DNA from: Dryas octopetala | Lineage: Eukaryota > Streptophyta > Magnoliopsida > Rosales > Rosaceae | Direction: 5' to 3' | Length of the DNA stretch: 64,000 nucleotides | Assembly: GCA_963921425.1 (NCBI GenBank) | Contig: OY992837.1 | Location: forward strand, 13,241,896 to 13,305,895 | Part shown: positions 45,401-58,772 of the stretch, piece by piece | Layout: each line of letters begins with the position of its first letter | Position numbering within the stretch: position 1 is the first letter of the stretch | The notes under the pieces: model-generated | What the model saw: only the letters and a program-made list of their open reading frames with translations | Database searches by the model: none | Told to the model about the DNA's origin: nothing | Made by a program: the position numbers and the translations under genes

Positions 45401-47115
45401 GAAGTGCTTATGATGCATTTATACAGGCAACAATATAATCCTTTAGACTTTCTGTTGGAATAAACTACAAAAACAGAGAGACATAGGTAGCTATATTCTA
45501 GCCTTCTAAACGAAGAATTCTACAATTTACCATTAATGCGCTGTAGACTTTTCCCTATTGTTGAATGGTAGATAAAATGTGTCATTATCTTCGTCAAGTA
45601 TTCAGAAACCAATTCATAAGAAAAGAATATCAAGTTTTGAATGAAAAATAAAAAATAAAAATCTTGATCTATTCTCACCCAAAAAAAAAAACATCTTGAT
45701 CTATACAACAAATACAGAACAGCCAGAACATGAAAATAATTATCTGGGAAGTAGAAAGAAAACGAAGAAACTTCTATTCTGTCATGGTCAACATATTCCA
45801 ATCAAATCCTTTTACACAAATGCATGGAAATAAGGATTAGGATTAGGGGAGCTTATATATCTGACTCTCACATCCATTCCCTAATTCTATTTTTCAAATG
45901 TAAAAGTTCATGAAAATACATATAGGATTGGAGACCACCCAAAAAGTTCCAGGCCAACAACAGAATAGTGTTGGGTTTCAGAACATGTAGAAGGTGCAAT
46001 AGTAGGTCAAAATACATGGCGCAATCTTTTTGTCATATATCTAATGTGTAATGTGGTTTAGAATTCTAACGTTATCATGGGGAAGCAGATCAATGATGTT
46101 GACGAAGAGAAATAGTGTTGTTGGTAGGGCAATTTTTTAGTGTTGTCATTAGAGAGGCCAAGGTGCCTATCAGGAAATATGCTTTTAATAGTGCAAATCT
46201 ATTGGGCAACTCTAATGATGAGTTATTTGATAGCTATGTGGTAGATGCCTCTCTTTGCGGTGTTGTTAATCAGACTAATGGTCAAGATAATAAGTCAGGG
46301 CAGCGGGGAATTTTACTCCTATTATTTTGGAAGCTAATAAGATAACACAGGAAACATTGGGTTTAGCAAGTTCTTTGTGCGGTATGTCTCCTGTTAGTTG
46401 CTAAGCCAGATGTCGGCTCTTCTTGTGAAATTTTGGTGGTTATTACTGCTAATATGGTTGTTCTTTTTCGACAACTAGATATGGCCGTTCAAGATGGCCC
46501 CAGTCCCGCAAGGGCTATTGTCATTTTCAATGTTCTGGATGAAGTATATAAATGTGTAAGCTTCTCCTGAGTTGCATTAGATGATAAAGGATAAGCAAGT
46601 TGCGGACCATCCCAAAATCATCTGTCCTAATAGAGAGCATGCTCTATTGTTCTCAACTAGTTCGGATTGTTGATTTTTTTATGGAACACATTCACTTGTG
46701 TAGGCTTACAGTGGGAAACTTAAATAACCATATTAAGTATATGGTTAATGCATTGAGAATAAACTAAAACTTATGACATCAACTCCGATTGCATCTATTT
46801 TTCAAACTTACACCAAGGTATCAAAGTACCCAGAATTTTAAGCAGTGAGTCTGTGACTTCTTTGCTGATGTTGTGCCTCTTAAATGACACAGCTGATATT
46901 AATAATAATATTTTGAATCTTTATAGAGACCATTGCTATCTCAAAAAGAAGGAAGCAACCACTAAAATTTGTAAAACCCTTCATTCTCAATACTATAATA
47001 CTCTATGCATTCACATGGCAATCCCCTATTATGGGCTCATGGCCCTCGACCATTAAAAAAAATAAAATAAAATAGAAAGCTACTTTCTTGTAATTTAACA
47101 TAGAGAATTTACCTC
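45401..47115. other. Intergenic, no gene recognised
   Basis: AT-rich. A 76-codon frame at 46115-46345 and neighbouring protein-like words (about 46100-46560) resemble worn coding sequence, but I cannot name a family and the frame does not continue. Confidence 0.5.
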
Positions 47116-47626
47116 TCATGGAAGGGCATGCTTGAATTCCTGCAACTGTTTGAAGTTGATCCATGGTTTCACCCAAACCTTAGCTTCATATATCTTCTTC
47201 ACATCAGCATCAATGGCTTCCAGTGTCAGATGGTATATCTTACCAGCAACCACTTGTTCCCTTGCATTCAACACCCTCACAAACTCCAGCAGACCATTCT
47301 GAACAAGAAAATAAATAATGAAAAAATAAAAAACCCAAATAAGAAATCAATAATTATAAAAAGGGAAACGATTATTTCATGAAATCAGTGATTTAAACTG
47401 GACAAGAAATGGGGTGAACCTGTTGCTTGTTGTGTTCTTGGACAGCAAAGCGAGCGAGGCTTTCTGTTTCGGCGCTGTTCTGAGAGCCATGGCAATCTTT
47501 GAAGCCACCCAGTTTCATTTTTATGAGGGTGTCGTCCCTGCAAAGCCCCAGCTCACAAAACCCACAGAGGAAGAAGAGTACAAGGCTAGCAAGTGCAACA
47601 GAAGAAGAGAGGCTGCCAAGCTTCAT
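47116..47626 (-). CDS. Phytocystatin (cysteine proteinase inhibitor)
   Basis: Two exons on the minus strand, 47626-47420 and 47298-47116, join in phase 0 at good splice sites to give 129 residues. Residues 1-29 form a hydrophobic secretion signal. The mature part shows all cystatin landmarks: Gly-Gly at 40-41, the plant signature LARFAV at 58-63, the central reactive loop QVVAG at 84-88, and the Pro-Trp pair at 114-115. The end (KHALP) matches short, single-domain members. Phytocystatins block papain-like proteases, either endogenous or from pests. An internal Met (MKLGGFKDC) could start a cytosolic form. No defect seen. Confidence 0.93.
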
Positions 47627-47799
47627 TGGATATCTTGTGAGGTTTGGTTTGATTTTTTCTCTGTTAGATTTTTGTGTGCTCAGTCAGTCAATCAGTTTGT
47701 GGTTGCGGAAATTAAAGAAAGTCGGTATAATATCGGAGGATTGCGTGTAAGTTGGTTTGGTGTCTTTGTCTATTTGATTGGTGGTTAAGGAAAGTTTAA

Positions 47800-49186
47800 C
47801 GAAGGAGGGAAATTCTGGGCCGGCCCGAAACTTCCGATCTTGGACTCGGGCCGATCTGGTTGGGTTTGGTAACGATGTCGGGTTGAGTCTAGCTTGGGTC
47901 TCAATACAATTGGGCATGTTTCAGATCTAGGCTTGTTTGAGACTACTTCTTGAAATCTGAAACCGTTTTTACTTAGTAGCGCTTTTACTAAAAGCACTTT
48001 TACTAAGAAGTATATACAAATATTTATAAAAATTATAAGTGGTTCATGTAAAAATACTTAGAAGTGTTTCATGAGGAAGCACATGCTTCTAAAAAAACTC
48101 CTTAAAAGCGTTTTTAAACTTAAAATCACTTATATTTATTTTTGTTAAACGATACCAAAAACATTTTTACTAATTTGAAACGCTTTTAACAGTTCTAAAA
48201 ACAGTGTCAAACGGACCCCAAAATATATTTACATTTAGGCTAAGTCGCAATTTTGTCCCTTTAATTTGATCAAAATGTCAATTTCGTGTCCGTAGTTTTA
48301 ATTTAATTATATCCATGTAGTTTCAATTCTTTATAATTTAAGGACAAATTTTAATTCAAGTGTCCCAAAAAAAAAAGGACAAATTTTAACTTCTGTCAAA
48401 TTTATTTGACGGATTAATCAAATTTGTTTTTCCTTTCTATGTGTTGCATAGAGTAAAATTGGGTTTTAAAGGTCACAAAAAATGTGTAGGGTATTTTCAG
48501 CAAATTTTAGGATATAAATAGAATTTCATTTAACTTAAGGTTTTTATTTTTTATTTTTGAGGTTCGAATTTAGGAACTTCTTGGAAAAAATACCACTAGA
48601 TCAATAACTAATTGGTAATTAATATTAATTTTTTTTAGCCACTTAGTTAATTTTAAGGATAAATGTGCTATTTAATGATATTTTTATGCTAATGTTCCTA
48701 AATAGGTTTTTAAGGCCAAATCATGTTTTAGGTCCTTGTAGTGTGGACCAAATTTAACTTTGGTTCCTATAGTTTTAACTATGTCAATTTTGTCTATGTA
48801 GTGTCCTAATGGTTGCAATTCAATATTCTTAATTTCATTAGTTTTGTTCGACAAAATACGTGAAGCTCACGAGTGAAAATATTTTAGGCTTTTAGTATAT
48901 ATAACAAATTTTGACACCATACAATAACACAACACAAACCTAACATGAAGTTAGTGGGTCTGATTGATCATTTCTTGACAAAAACACAATTATGACATGG
49001 CATGTTGCACATAAATAATAAAAGGGTCGAATTAATGTCAAACATGTGTAGATATAAATACGTTTAATTAGTATTAATTATATGAAGAAAATGAGTAACT
49101 TTTCTCAGTTTTTAACATGCATTATATGAGTCATTGTATGATTACATAAATTGTTTTTGGTATGATTTTGTAAGTATTAGGATTAA
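47800..49186. other. Intergenic with worn repeats
   Basis: Upstream region of the cystatin gene, then repeat remnants. These include words such as TTTTGTCCCTTTAATTTGAT (48253-48272) and GGTCCTTGTAGTGTGGACC (48731-48749) typical of plant MITEs. A reversed SINE-like patch lies at about 48545-48620 (GAGGTTCGAATTTAGGAAC, then CCACTAGATCAATAACTA), related to the one at 16012-16085. Confidence 0.5.
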
Positions 49187-49863
49187 GGGTTTTTTACACT
49201 AACACCACCCAAACTATAGGTGGTGTGCAGATATACCACCAAAAAAAAAAAATTTGCAATCAACTGCCCAAACTTTACAAGATGTTACAATGTAGTTTTG
49301 TTAAATTTTATGTTAACTTAAAGGGTATTTTAGTCAATCCATTTTATTAATATTTTTAAAAAAATTAATTGAAATTTAATTTTAGAAACGTTTATTTAGG
49401 GAGAACAATTTTTTTTTCTTTTTAAAATTAGTTTCAAAACTAAATTAAGGGCAAAATTATTTAGATAGAGCACTTTTTTTATTTTTTTTTATCTAATTTA
49501 GAGGCAAAATTATGTAGATAGAACAATTTTGTTTCATACAAAAAAAAAGGAACAATTTTTTTTTCTTCTTTTTATTTTCTATTTTTTTGTTTGTAAATAT
49601 AATTTAAATTAGACACTTTAAAAAAAAGATTTAGGAGTATAATTATATAGAAATACTTGTTAAAGTGAATATTCCTTTTTTAATTGTGCTCAAGGACAAA
49701 ATGAGAAGTTTGGGACAAAAACTTAAGATTTAACAGAAAATTTGACTGTATGTGCCACATTGTTACATCTGGCAAAGTTTGGGAGGTTAATTTAAAAAAA
49801 AAAAATTTGGGTGATAAATCTGTACACCCCCCATAGTCTGGGTGGTATTAGTGCAAAAAAACA
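49187..49863. mobile_element. Mutator-like inverted-repeat element with 9-bp target duplication
   Basis: Left end GGGTTTTTTACACTAACACC, right end reversed TGTTTTTTTGCACTAATACC. A perfect TAGGATTAA duplication flanks it (49178-49186, 49864-49872). Arms pair through ACCACCCAAACTAT. AT-rich, non-coding interior. Confidence 0.92.
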
Positions 49864-49925
49864 TAGGATTAAATAGATTTTTGTGTTTATAAGTAATGCA
49901 TAAGTGATAGTGTAGGTTTAAAAAT

Positions 49926-50796
49926 AGGGAGGTGATTTTCACACTCTCATTTTCTCCATTTGCACTCCTTTACATTTGTTTAATGGTTTTTTTATATATT
50001 TTTTATTTGTATTACCAAATCTACCCTTTATTCTTTTGACGTTGAAAATGTTTTAATTTATGTATTATGCCTTCTCTTTTTAACCTATTATCATGCTAGG
50101 ACTAGGTTTCTCTCCGGTGCTATTATCTCAAGAACTTGCTTAATATTGTCTACCTACTAAATATATATCTATGGTCACAATTGAACTACTTTAAGTATTT
50201 TTCTAATAGCTGTTTTGTATTGAAATTTTCATTTTCTTCATTTTTCATATTCTCTCTCTATCTCTTTCTTTTCTTTTTCATATCTCTGTAAGTGCAATTC
50301 AACCCAAAATAAATCAATAAGCAAATATAAATATTAATCTAATCTAAAGAAATAAACACGTACAATAGAATTTTTAAGTTGAGATTTTTTTCATTCATTC
50401 TCTTCCTCTGTATTTTAGATCTTTCTTGTTCTTCCTCTCATTTTTTTTTCTATTTCAGATATTTTCAACTCAAGACAAATATTATCTAAAACAGCCAATT
50501 ATGATGGCCATTGCCAATAATAATGGTTCTCTTCTCCTTAATAATTCTTGCTTTCACACCCATCACTTGTAGCAAATTTGAGCCATTCTTTAACAAAAAT
50601 GAAAAACACTAGAGAAAAAATAAATAAATCCAAATAAGATTGCAGACATTGATGTCTTAGATAATGAATTAATAATTAATAAACCAATAAGTCATAAAAG
50701 GGTAGATTTGGGAATACATATAAAAAATATATAAAAAAATCTTAGAAATATGTGAAGGAGTGCAAATAAAGACAAGAAGAGTGCGAAAATCGCCCC
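49926..50796. mobile_element. Inverted-repeat element (0.9 kb)
   Basis: Left arm GGGAGGTGATTTTCACACTC and right arm, reversed, GGGGCGATTTTCGCACTC are followed on both sides by an ATTTGCACTCC word, and the arms pair further inward. The ATTTGCAC(A/T)C motif resembles the tips of the 12455 and 63206 elements, suggesting kinship. I see no clean target duplication. Confidence 0.75.
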
Positions 50797-51473
50797 TATA
50801 AATAAATGAAATTATGTTTTTGTATTTAGATTACAAGATATATAGGTCAATCTAAACACGAAACAATTGTAAATGAATTGAGTAAAGTTGAACCATTCGA
50901 CACGATTAATTAAATGAATTAGATTAGAGTTAATTAATATTAATACAAACACAAAATGATATGATTCGAACATAACTCGTTAACACGAATTAGTTTCTTT
51001 ACTTTTGAGTGGTTTAGTATTATTGTCACTATCTAAAATACTTCGAATTGTGCAAATAACATACTATTTTTGTTGACCAAATTGACGGAATTAAGCCTGT
51101 ATCCTCGAAATTGACACAATTTAAACTATAAACTCAAAATGAAACTTGATTCAAATTATAAGGACTAAAAACGTAATTTGGCCAAATTTTAATGGAATGA
51201 GCGGAGCCAAAACGATTTATTAAAACAAGATGCTTCTTTGTAATTTTTGGAACGTGGTGATTACTGGTTAGAATTAGAAAACGTGTTAAACTTCCGAACA
51301 CCCGGGAATGATTGAAGCTGGGTTTGGTCATTTCATCCCATTCCCATCCCATCTAACCGAACGAAACTTCCAACACCCAACCTCTTTCCCGTACACTCCG
51401 ACACTGTCTTTCGCACTTTTAAATCCTCACTCCCTTTTTCGCCACACGCCTCACAACCAGAGAGAGAGAGGTG
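50797..51473. promoter_or_regulatory. Upstream region of the kinase-PP2C gene
   Basis: AT-rich to about 51300, then pyrimidine-rich leader (CATCCCATTCCCATCCCAT, TCTTTCGCACTTTTAAATCC) and a short GA run (51460-51470) ending at the start codon. No definite TATA box chosen. Confidence 0.45.
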
Positions 51474-52457
51474 ATGGGGCTAGAAATTGCGGAGCCGAAC
51501 GCGTGCATTAGAGGTTGCTGCAGCAGCACTTCCATTCCTCTCCATCTTCCACCTTCGTCCTACACTCTCCTCAAACCAATTGCCCGAGGTAACCGACTCT
51601 TGCTAAGGCTCTGTTTGCCCAATGGCTACCACAACTTGTTTTTTCTTTGGTCTGTTTTCATTGATTAAATAATTGATTTTCTTGTTTGGGGTTTTTGGTT
51701 CTAATTGTGTGAGTAGGGGCTGAGAGTGTTGTATATGAAGCAATTTTGGATGCGAAGAAAGTTGCTGTGAAGAAACCCATCTTGTCTACTTCTGAAGACC
51801 TTGATAAGTTCCACAAGGAGTTGCAATTGATATGGTATTTTTATGTATATATTTACATGTACATTGCATGAATGCTATAAGTTGTTTATGCGTATGTATG
51901 CATATGAATTTGAATATATGTTGAACATTTTAAGGCGATGAATGATTATGATAATGATGACCCTTCAATGTCATTTAATATTTTTTTGTTTTTGTGCCTT
52001 TGTTTTAATCATAATATTGAAGTAAGCTGGATCACCCGGGGATAGTGAAACTGGTAGCGGCACATGCAAAGCCACCCAATTACATGTATTTCTTCGAATT
52101 CTTTGAACCTCCCAATTTATCGGATAAATTACACGTGGAAGAATGGAGTCCCAGTATTGATCAGGTGCTCGTGATTGCTGTGCACTTAGGTATGACTTTG
52201 TTGGCTCAGTGATTGTTCCTAGGTATTTTCATGAGTTAGATTGTCTTAGTATTCAAACCTACTATTAAGATAGAAAATGTGAACTAATTATTTAGCAAAT
52301 GCATTGTATATGTTTAGCATAAAAAGCGTGTTATAATTGTAACTTTAATTTTGCAATTAAATGGGTTCTGTCATTTTACCCTCTTTATTGTACCACAAAA
52401 GGGTATTAAGTGTCACAATACACAGGGACACGCACACGCACACGCACACGGACAAGC

Positions 52458-52502
<45 letters not shown>

Positions 52503-55500
52503 TACATATACATATACATATATTAAACCTCTGTGGGGTCGGTGATTTTTAGCCTCACCACAGGGGATGTCCGCAATTAGTCCTTTGACTAACGTGTGTG
52601 TGTGTGTGGTTTTGTTTTCTTGCATGTTAAGTGGATGATATACTATCAGAAGTTTATTCAGAAAAATATATTAGAAATAAGAATGTGGATAGCCACAAGA
52701 CGTCCTAGGATTAATTGATGAGTTTGGCAAGTTGTTGTACTAGTGCAACCTCATGAATTGATGCAACTTGCTTCATCTTGATGTTGCCAATTAGAGCTTA
52801 TTGCTGCAATAATTTCTGCAATTAGTAACTTTACATTTTGCACCACTTTCAATCAGAAGTTTCTATAAAGATTTATTTTGGTGATTTTACATTGTTTTCC
52901 TTTCCAATCTTTCCTTTTCCAGCAAAGGCTTTGCAATATCTGCATAACCTCGGGATTGTACATAGGGATGTGAAACCGGCAAATATTCTTGTAATTGCCT
53001 ATCTTAAGTATCTTATTCTATAGTAAACAGAAATCTTTTTTCTTTTCTTTTTTTGACAATTTGAGGCCCTTAACTAATATTATTCCCTTTATAATGCAGC
53101 TTGACAAAGATCTTTATCCACACTTAGCAGACTTTGGTTTGGCGGAATACAAGAAAGATCTTAGAGGAGTTTCTAGCGAGAACTGGAAGTCATCTGGCAA
53201 GCCTACTGGAGGTTTCCACAAAAGAAATATGGTTGGCACACTCATTTACATGTCACCTGAAATACTAAAGAAGGAAATAAATACAGAAAAATCAGATGTC
53301 TACAGCTTTGGTATATCAATCAAGTAAGAATTTGAGAGTTGATTATGATAAAAACTTGCAAATTTTATTCTATTTATATCTATGAATACGATACAAAAGG
53401 AAATGCAGTTGTGTACTTTTGAGTGATGCTGTTTACTTTATGTTATGGATTATTGGATTGAATAAGTGTTTGAATTTTCTTTTTGTAACAAAACTTCTAT
53501 ATGGTACTTGTACATACTCTTAGGATCTTTGACCTGTGAATAGATGTAACGAGACTATCGAGTTTTCTGATACAGTATAACCTTGTTTGAGATATGCTGA
53601 ACTTAGAACCTATGCAGCTAAAAGTCGTGAAAAATGGATGATTTGAAGACTTTGACCAAATAGTTCATTTTGCAATCCCTATGAGGTGACTTAGGTTGAA
53701 ATTGAATAAGTTCATTTTGTCTCACAAAGCTTAAGAAATTGTCTTATTTAAATTCTTCATATTAAGATCATTTTGCAATCCCTATGATGGATCTTCGGTT
53801 TACTGTTGTTTTGATCATTCAAGGGTAAAATTTAAAAGTGATGCTGTTGGAAGAGCTTTGACATGTTCTGATGCCATTATTGGGCAGCATAAACAAGTTA
53901 AAGGTAATGCAGGGTGTTGCATATGTCCTCTTGCGACTAGACACAAACATAGGCATAAAGAAAAAATATTCTGCAATCACACGACAGCTTGTAGCAAAGA
54001 GAAGAAAGGAAACTGAAGCTGGATTGATAAAAGGATAGATTTCTGGGATCAAAAGACTTAGTTATTTTTCTGTTAGATGGATCTTAAACTGTATCTATGA
54101 GACTCAAAAAAATTGTTTGTACTAGGCTGATAACAACCCTAGCCATAAGCCTGCCTAGGCTGGGCAGGCTCAATAGTCAATAGCCTACTTACGTTCTTGT
54201 AGGTGTGAGTGCAGATTGTAACCCTGTTACCACTACCAGGAATGCTATAGTTGATAGTGTCTGTCTTTTGGCCAAAAAAAAAAAAAAGATAGTGTCTGTC
54301 TTGAACAATAATGTACATAGGTATGCACAGTTATTCTCAATTGTTTCTCAAGAACATGGTTTGTTATCAATCTAGCTTTTAGCTGCTTGGATGTCAAACA
54401 ATGATTAATATCGTTTCTCCCTCATTTGGGTCATACTTATTGAAATCAGGATTTTGACTTGAACTCGTCAACTACATAGTCAACATTAAGCTCTATTAAT
54501 GCATGATGGTAGTAAATTTTTAACCTGGATGAATGCGCATTTATAGTGATACCAAGAAAAGAATGGTCCGAAATGGTTACTCATTATATGCTTCGTAAAT
54601 CCTCTCTGACCTAGAAAATATAGACAGCTGCAGAAACAAGGAATGTGGTAGCTGTCAGCATGGAAAATCATTAAGAAATTATGTTGTAGATATGTTAGGG
54701 TCCTGGGTCATGGAAGTTATTATTTATGATATAAAATGACGTGTTTTGCCAATTTCTGTGAAAAACTACTTTCAGACTTTTGATAAGATTAATGATGTTA
54801 AAACTGTGTGTAAGCGTGTGTGTGGTGTTAGTTTGCATTGCATTTACTTTATATATATACATATACAGGTTGGTTCAAGTGTGGACGTACGCATTGTGAA
54901 CTGTCTCTTGGGTGTTCAAATGCGCAGACAGTCCACACTTGAACATTTTCGTGTATGTATATGAATACATATATTAGAGATTTCATATGCAGAGTGTGGT
55001 AATTTATATGACACTGCCACAAGCTTAAAAGTTTTACATTCCCATCCATACCTTTGGTTTGGATTTATTAGATTGCCTTATTGTCATATCACTCTGAATA
55101 GTAGTATTAGGGTTATTACTTTTTTATACCAATAAATTTTTTATTATTGTTATTACTGTATAGAAAAATATGCAATATACTTTTTTGTTTCTCTTTTTCC
55201 AATGAACATGAAATTTCAATATGATCCTCTTGCAGTGAGCTTCTTACTGGGGTTGTTCCATATACTGATCTTCGTGCAGAAGCCCAGGTTAGCCTTTATT
55301 ATTTTTATGTAGCTCAACTTATGTTATGATTGGAGATATTGATTTATAGATTCTTTTTGCTGATACACGTGTTTGCACTTTAATGTACAAAGAGAGGGCT
55401 TAGTTCTTAAAAAGTTGTTCCTTTTTTGGTTTTCATTACTTTTCTAATTTGCCCTCATCTCAGATTGGACCTTTAGACTATTGGTCTTGTTTGTAAGCAT

Positions 55501-58500
55501 TTTCATTTTTATAGTGGTGGATCATAAATTTAATGTCAAACACAATTTGTAGTTTTTCCATTTTGCAGTTAGTTGAAGATGGCTTTTAAAATGGATTTGA
55601 CTCCTCATATTTGTCAGTGTAAAGCTCATGGGATAATATTTATATTGCTGGCAGGCACACACTGTACTGGAGATGAACTACACTGAGCAGCAACTTACAG
55701 CAGCTGTGGTGTCTGATGGATTGCGACCCATTCTTGCCGGTCCTGTGTCTGGTGCTCCATCAACTTTATTATCACTGATACAGAGGTGTTGGGATGCAAA
55801 TTCTCAAAACAGACCTTCCTTTGATGATATAGTTGCAGAACTTGGAACAATTTTGGAACACAGAAAGAGAACGAAAGAACCAGATATTGCCTGCGGAAAA
55901 TCTCCTAATTATCTTGGTGATCAACCTATATGTTCGGCCAACAACTTTCAAGCTTATCAAGAGGGTATTAACTGGTTTACTCAGGGAGAAAATTTCACCA
56001 AAAGAGCTTGTGAAAGTAAATCCGGTATGGAAATCTGGCTTGATGCTTCAAATGATCCCTTCGCATACCATCCAATACTTTCTTGGGGATCCTTTGCTAC
56101 ATGCGGGAGAAGGGAGACCATGGAGGATACACATTTCCTTTTGCCCCATATGTGCAATGAAGGGAATATCCATGTTTTTGGCATTTTTGATGGTCATAGA
56201 GGTGATTTACTTAAATTCTAATTGTGTATTTGGGACTTCTACAAGGGTCAGCATTGATTTAGTCCTTTGACTATTTCTTAGTGCATCCAGATTCCAGTGC
56301 TCAGTTGCATAATAATTTAGTGTTCATAACTGTAACATATGTAGGTGCGGCAGCTGCCGAATTTTCAGCTCGAGCTTTTCCAGGATTCTTGCAAGCTTTA
56401 AGTTCGATTAGCAGGTTTATTCCTTCAGTTTTTGTTTCCAACTTTTTTTATATTTTATATTTTATTCATCTGTAATTTACTTATTTATAAATGCAGTCCA
56501 AGTGAAGCATTATCCGAAGCATTCATTAAGACAGATATTGCGTTTCGAGCTGAACTGGGTTTTTGTCGTAAATCCAAAAAAGTAATCCAGAAAGACTGGC
56601 ATCCTGGCTGCACTGCAGCTGCTGCTCTTATTGTTAGAAACAAGCTTTTTGTAGCTAATGCAGGTGATTGCAGGACAATATTATGTCGGGCTGGCTGCCC
56701 CTTTGTTCTAAGCAAGGTGAGTGGGATTTGTTACATTCTTGTTTGGCTGTTCTGGTTTACTACAAGGTGTTATATTCCTGATTATAATCAATGACATATT
56801 AGGATCATGTTGCAAGCTGTCTTGAGGAGAGAGAGCGGGTTATTGCTGCAGGGGGACAAGTAAAGTGGCAAGTCGATAATTGGCGGGTTGGTCTTGCTGC
56901 TCTTCAGGTTTGTCTCTTTAATTATCATCATGTCATGCAATGTTGTCTTCCAAAAATGTAATGTTCTTCAATTTGGTTTGGCGACAAAATGGATTGTACG
57001 CTGTTACTTATATGAGCAGAATCTTATTATTTTCCCAATGGAAGTCTCACTAGCAACCTCGTTTCTAGTAATTTTTCAGAACTTGTTTGGTGAATTATAA
57101 TAAATTCGACAATTGATCAAATTTTCATGAGGAAAAGCAAATAATGTCAAAGTAATGTTTTCGGCAAGGGAAACAATGATGTGTGTTTCGTTGTTTATGT
57201 TCCACATATGCGGCACTTAGTTAGGCCTCATGTATGGTTATTTTATATATACAAAGCTACCAAAGAGAAATTAATCACTTTCATACAATACTAGTCTATA
57301 TTACATTAGAAGATTTCTTGCCAACCATTCTTGTACATTTTTTCTTTCAACAGGTCACTCGTTCCATAGGTGATGATGATCTAAAGCCTGCTGTAACCGC
57401 AGAACCAGAGATAACTGAAACTATTCTGTCTGCAGAGGATGAGTATTTGGTAAGGACTATTATTTGGTTATTGGACATTATATTCAATTACTAAAATATG
57501 AATGGATAATGTACAGTTGAATTTTGGAAAAATCTGTATTGAGTGCAAATATAAACATCTCAATGGAAGAAAGGATAAAAAGTGAATAAGGAAAGAACCC
57601 CTTGTGAATAAAGTTCAAGGCCACTTACTTATCAAAGAAAGACAGAAGAAAGATTTCAAGGCCATTAGCTGTTGGGTTATAATAAAGTTCTACACATTTA
57701 ATCAGTTGCCTTTAGATTAATATAAAGTTATAAACAGCTAATATTGACTGGGAAGTTCTGTATCATAAACTTAACATATTCTGCTAGTGCCTGGCATTCA
57801 TGCCATGCTGGATTGAATTAAAAATTTCAGTGAGCTTGGTTAGGAGTGAAAAAGTTCCACGAGGTTAAGAATACTAGAAAAAATTTATTTGTATACTATT
57901 TATTTTTGACAAGGAAAATTCATACTTATCTAAGATGTTTCATAATTTCTTAAAGCAAATGCTGTGGAAGAATTTTTTTTCTTTCTCTTTTATTTATATT
58001 TGATCCATAGTTCCATTGAAGAATTGATCAAAATGTTAAATTTTTGCCAGAGCTAAAAGTATATCATTTTTCCAAATTTAATAAGGCTTTCACATGTTCA
58101 TGCCAGAGCTAATTCATTGCCTTCTACATTAATTTTATGTACTGAAGTGTTCTTAGAGAGTCTTTTTTTATTTTTCAATTCTTTGGGGGATATTGTGAGA
58201 TGCTATATTGGATTTCCTCCCCTACGATTCAGGAGAATTAATTGACCTTGGGCTTTTGTGAACTTTGGTTCCGTCACTTTCTTAAAATTATTGAAACGGG
58301 AATGTAATTTAATGAAGAATTAGACTTCATATATGTCTCATCTATTCTAATGGATTCCAGGGTCTACTTCTGACAATATAATTTATCTATTTTGTATTAA
58401 GAAGGATTTATAGAAACATACAATATGGACATGATACTGTTAGATAGGCAATTAGGCATTGGAACCCACATATAGAGTTTGCTCTGTTTAAAAATAACTA

Positions 58501-58772
58501 ATCTTAGAATATACAATAGTAACTATAATTTCTTCTTTTTCTTTTTATCTTTTTGAAAAAGCCTGGTTGCTTGGCAGGTAATGGCAAGTGATGGACTGTG
58601 GGATGTTGTGAGCAATGCAGAGGTTGTAAGCATAATCAAGGACACTGTGAAAGAGCCTGGAATGTGCTCAAAGAGATTGGCGACAGAAGCTGCAGAGCGT
58701 GGCAGCAAAGACAACATCACAGTCATTGTTGTCTTCCTTCGTCCTGTATCCACGGCTGAGAGAATTTACTAG
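51474..58772 (+). CDS. Protein kinase - PP2C phosphatase fusion protein
   Basis: Twelve exons: 51474-51588, 51717-51834, 52023-52189, 52923-52990, 53100-53323, 55236-55287, 55655-56201, 56345-56414, 56497-56716, 56803-56907, 57354-57449, 58578-58772. All have GT-AG sites and join in phase to 658 residues, the length of the Arabidopsis At2g40860 protein it resembles. The kinase half (about 33-330) has ARGAESVVYEA as glycine loop, Lys57, HRDVKPAN (147-154), DFG (167-169) and SPE (208-210). The PP2C half (about 390-650) has RRETMEDTH, FDGHRG (426-431), ASDGLWD (597-603) and KDN (638-640), so all metal-binding acidic residues are kept. Kinase and phosphatase activity in one chain suggests a self-limiting switch; substrates are unknown. 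The glycine loop lacks one of the usual glycines. No defects. Confidence 0.95.
52433..52500. repeat. (CA)n microsatellite in intron 3 of the kinase-PP2C gene
   Basis: Interrupted ACACGC units followed by about 15 pure CA units, then CATA repeats to about 52521. A GTGTGTGTGTG run lies 90 bp further (52594-52607) and could pair with it. Confidence 0.93.
54253..54302 (+). mobile_element. Minimal retroposition footprint (target duplication + poly A)
   Basis: GATAGTGTCTGTCTT occurs at 54253-54267 and 54288-54302, separated by only TTGGCC and 14 A. This is the signature of a target-primed insertion truncated to almost nothing. It lies in intron 5 of the kinase-PP2C gene. Confidence 0.8.
54855..54966. 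other. Long imperfect hairpin in intron 5 of the kinase-PP2C gene
   Basis: TTCAAGTGTGGAC (54874-54886) is mirrored by GTCCACACTTGAA (54931-54943). An inner pair ACGCATT/AATGCG and an outer pair ATACATATACA/TGTATGTATA extend the stem to about 40 bp around a roughly 20-nt loop. Size and shape would suit a small MITE or a miRNA-type precursor; nothing else supports either. Confidence 0.75.

Noticed and set aside
52351-52625. His-Thr repeat proteins
   Set aside because: Translations of the (CA)n microsatellite in an intron.
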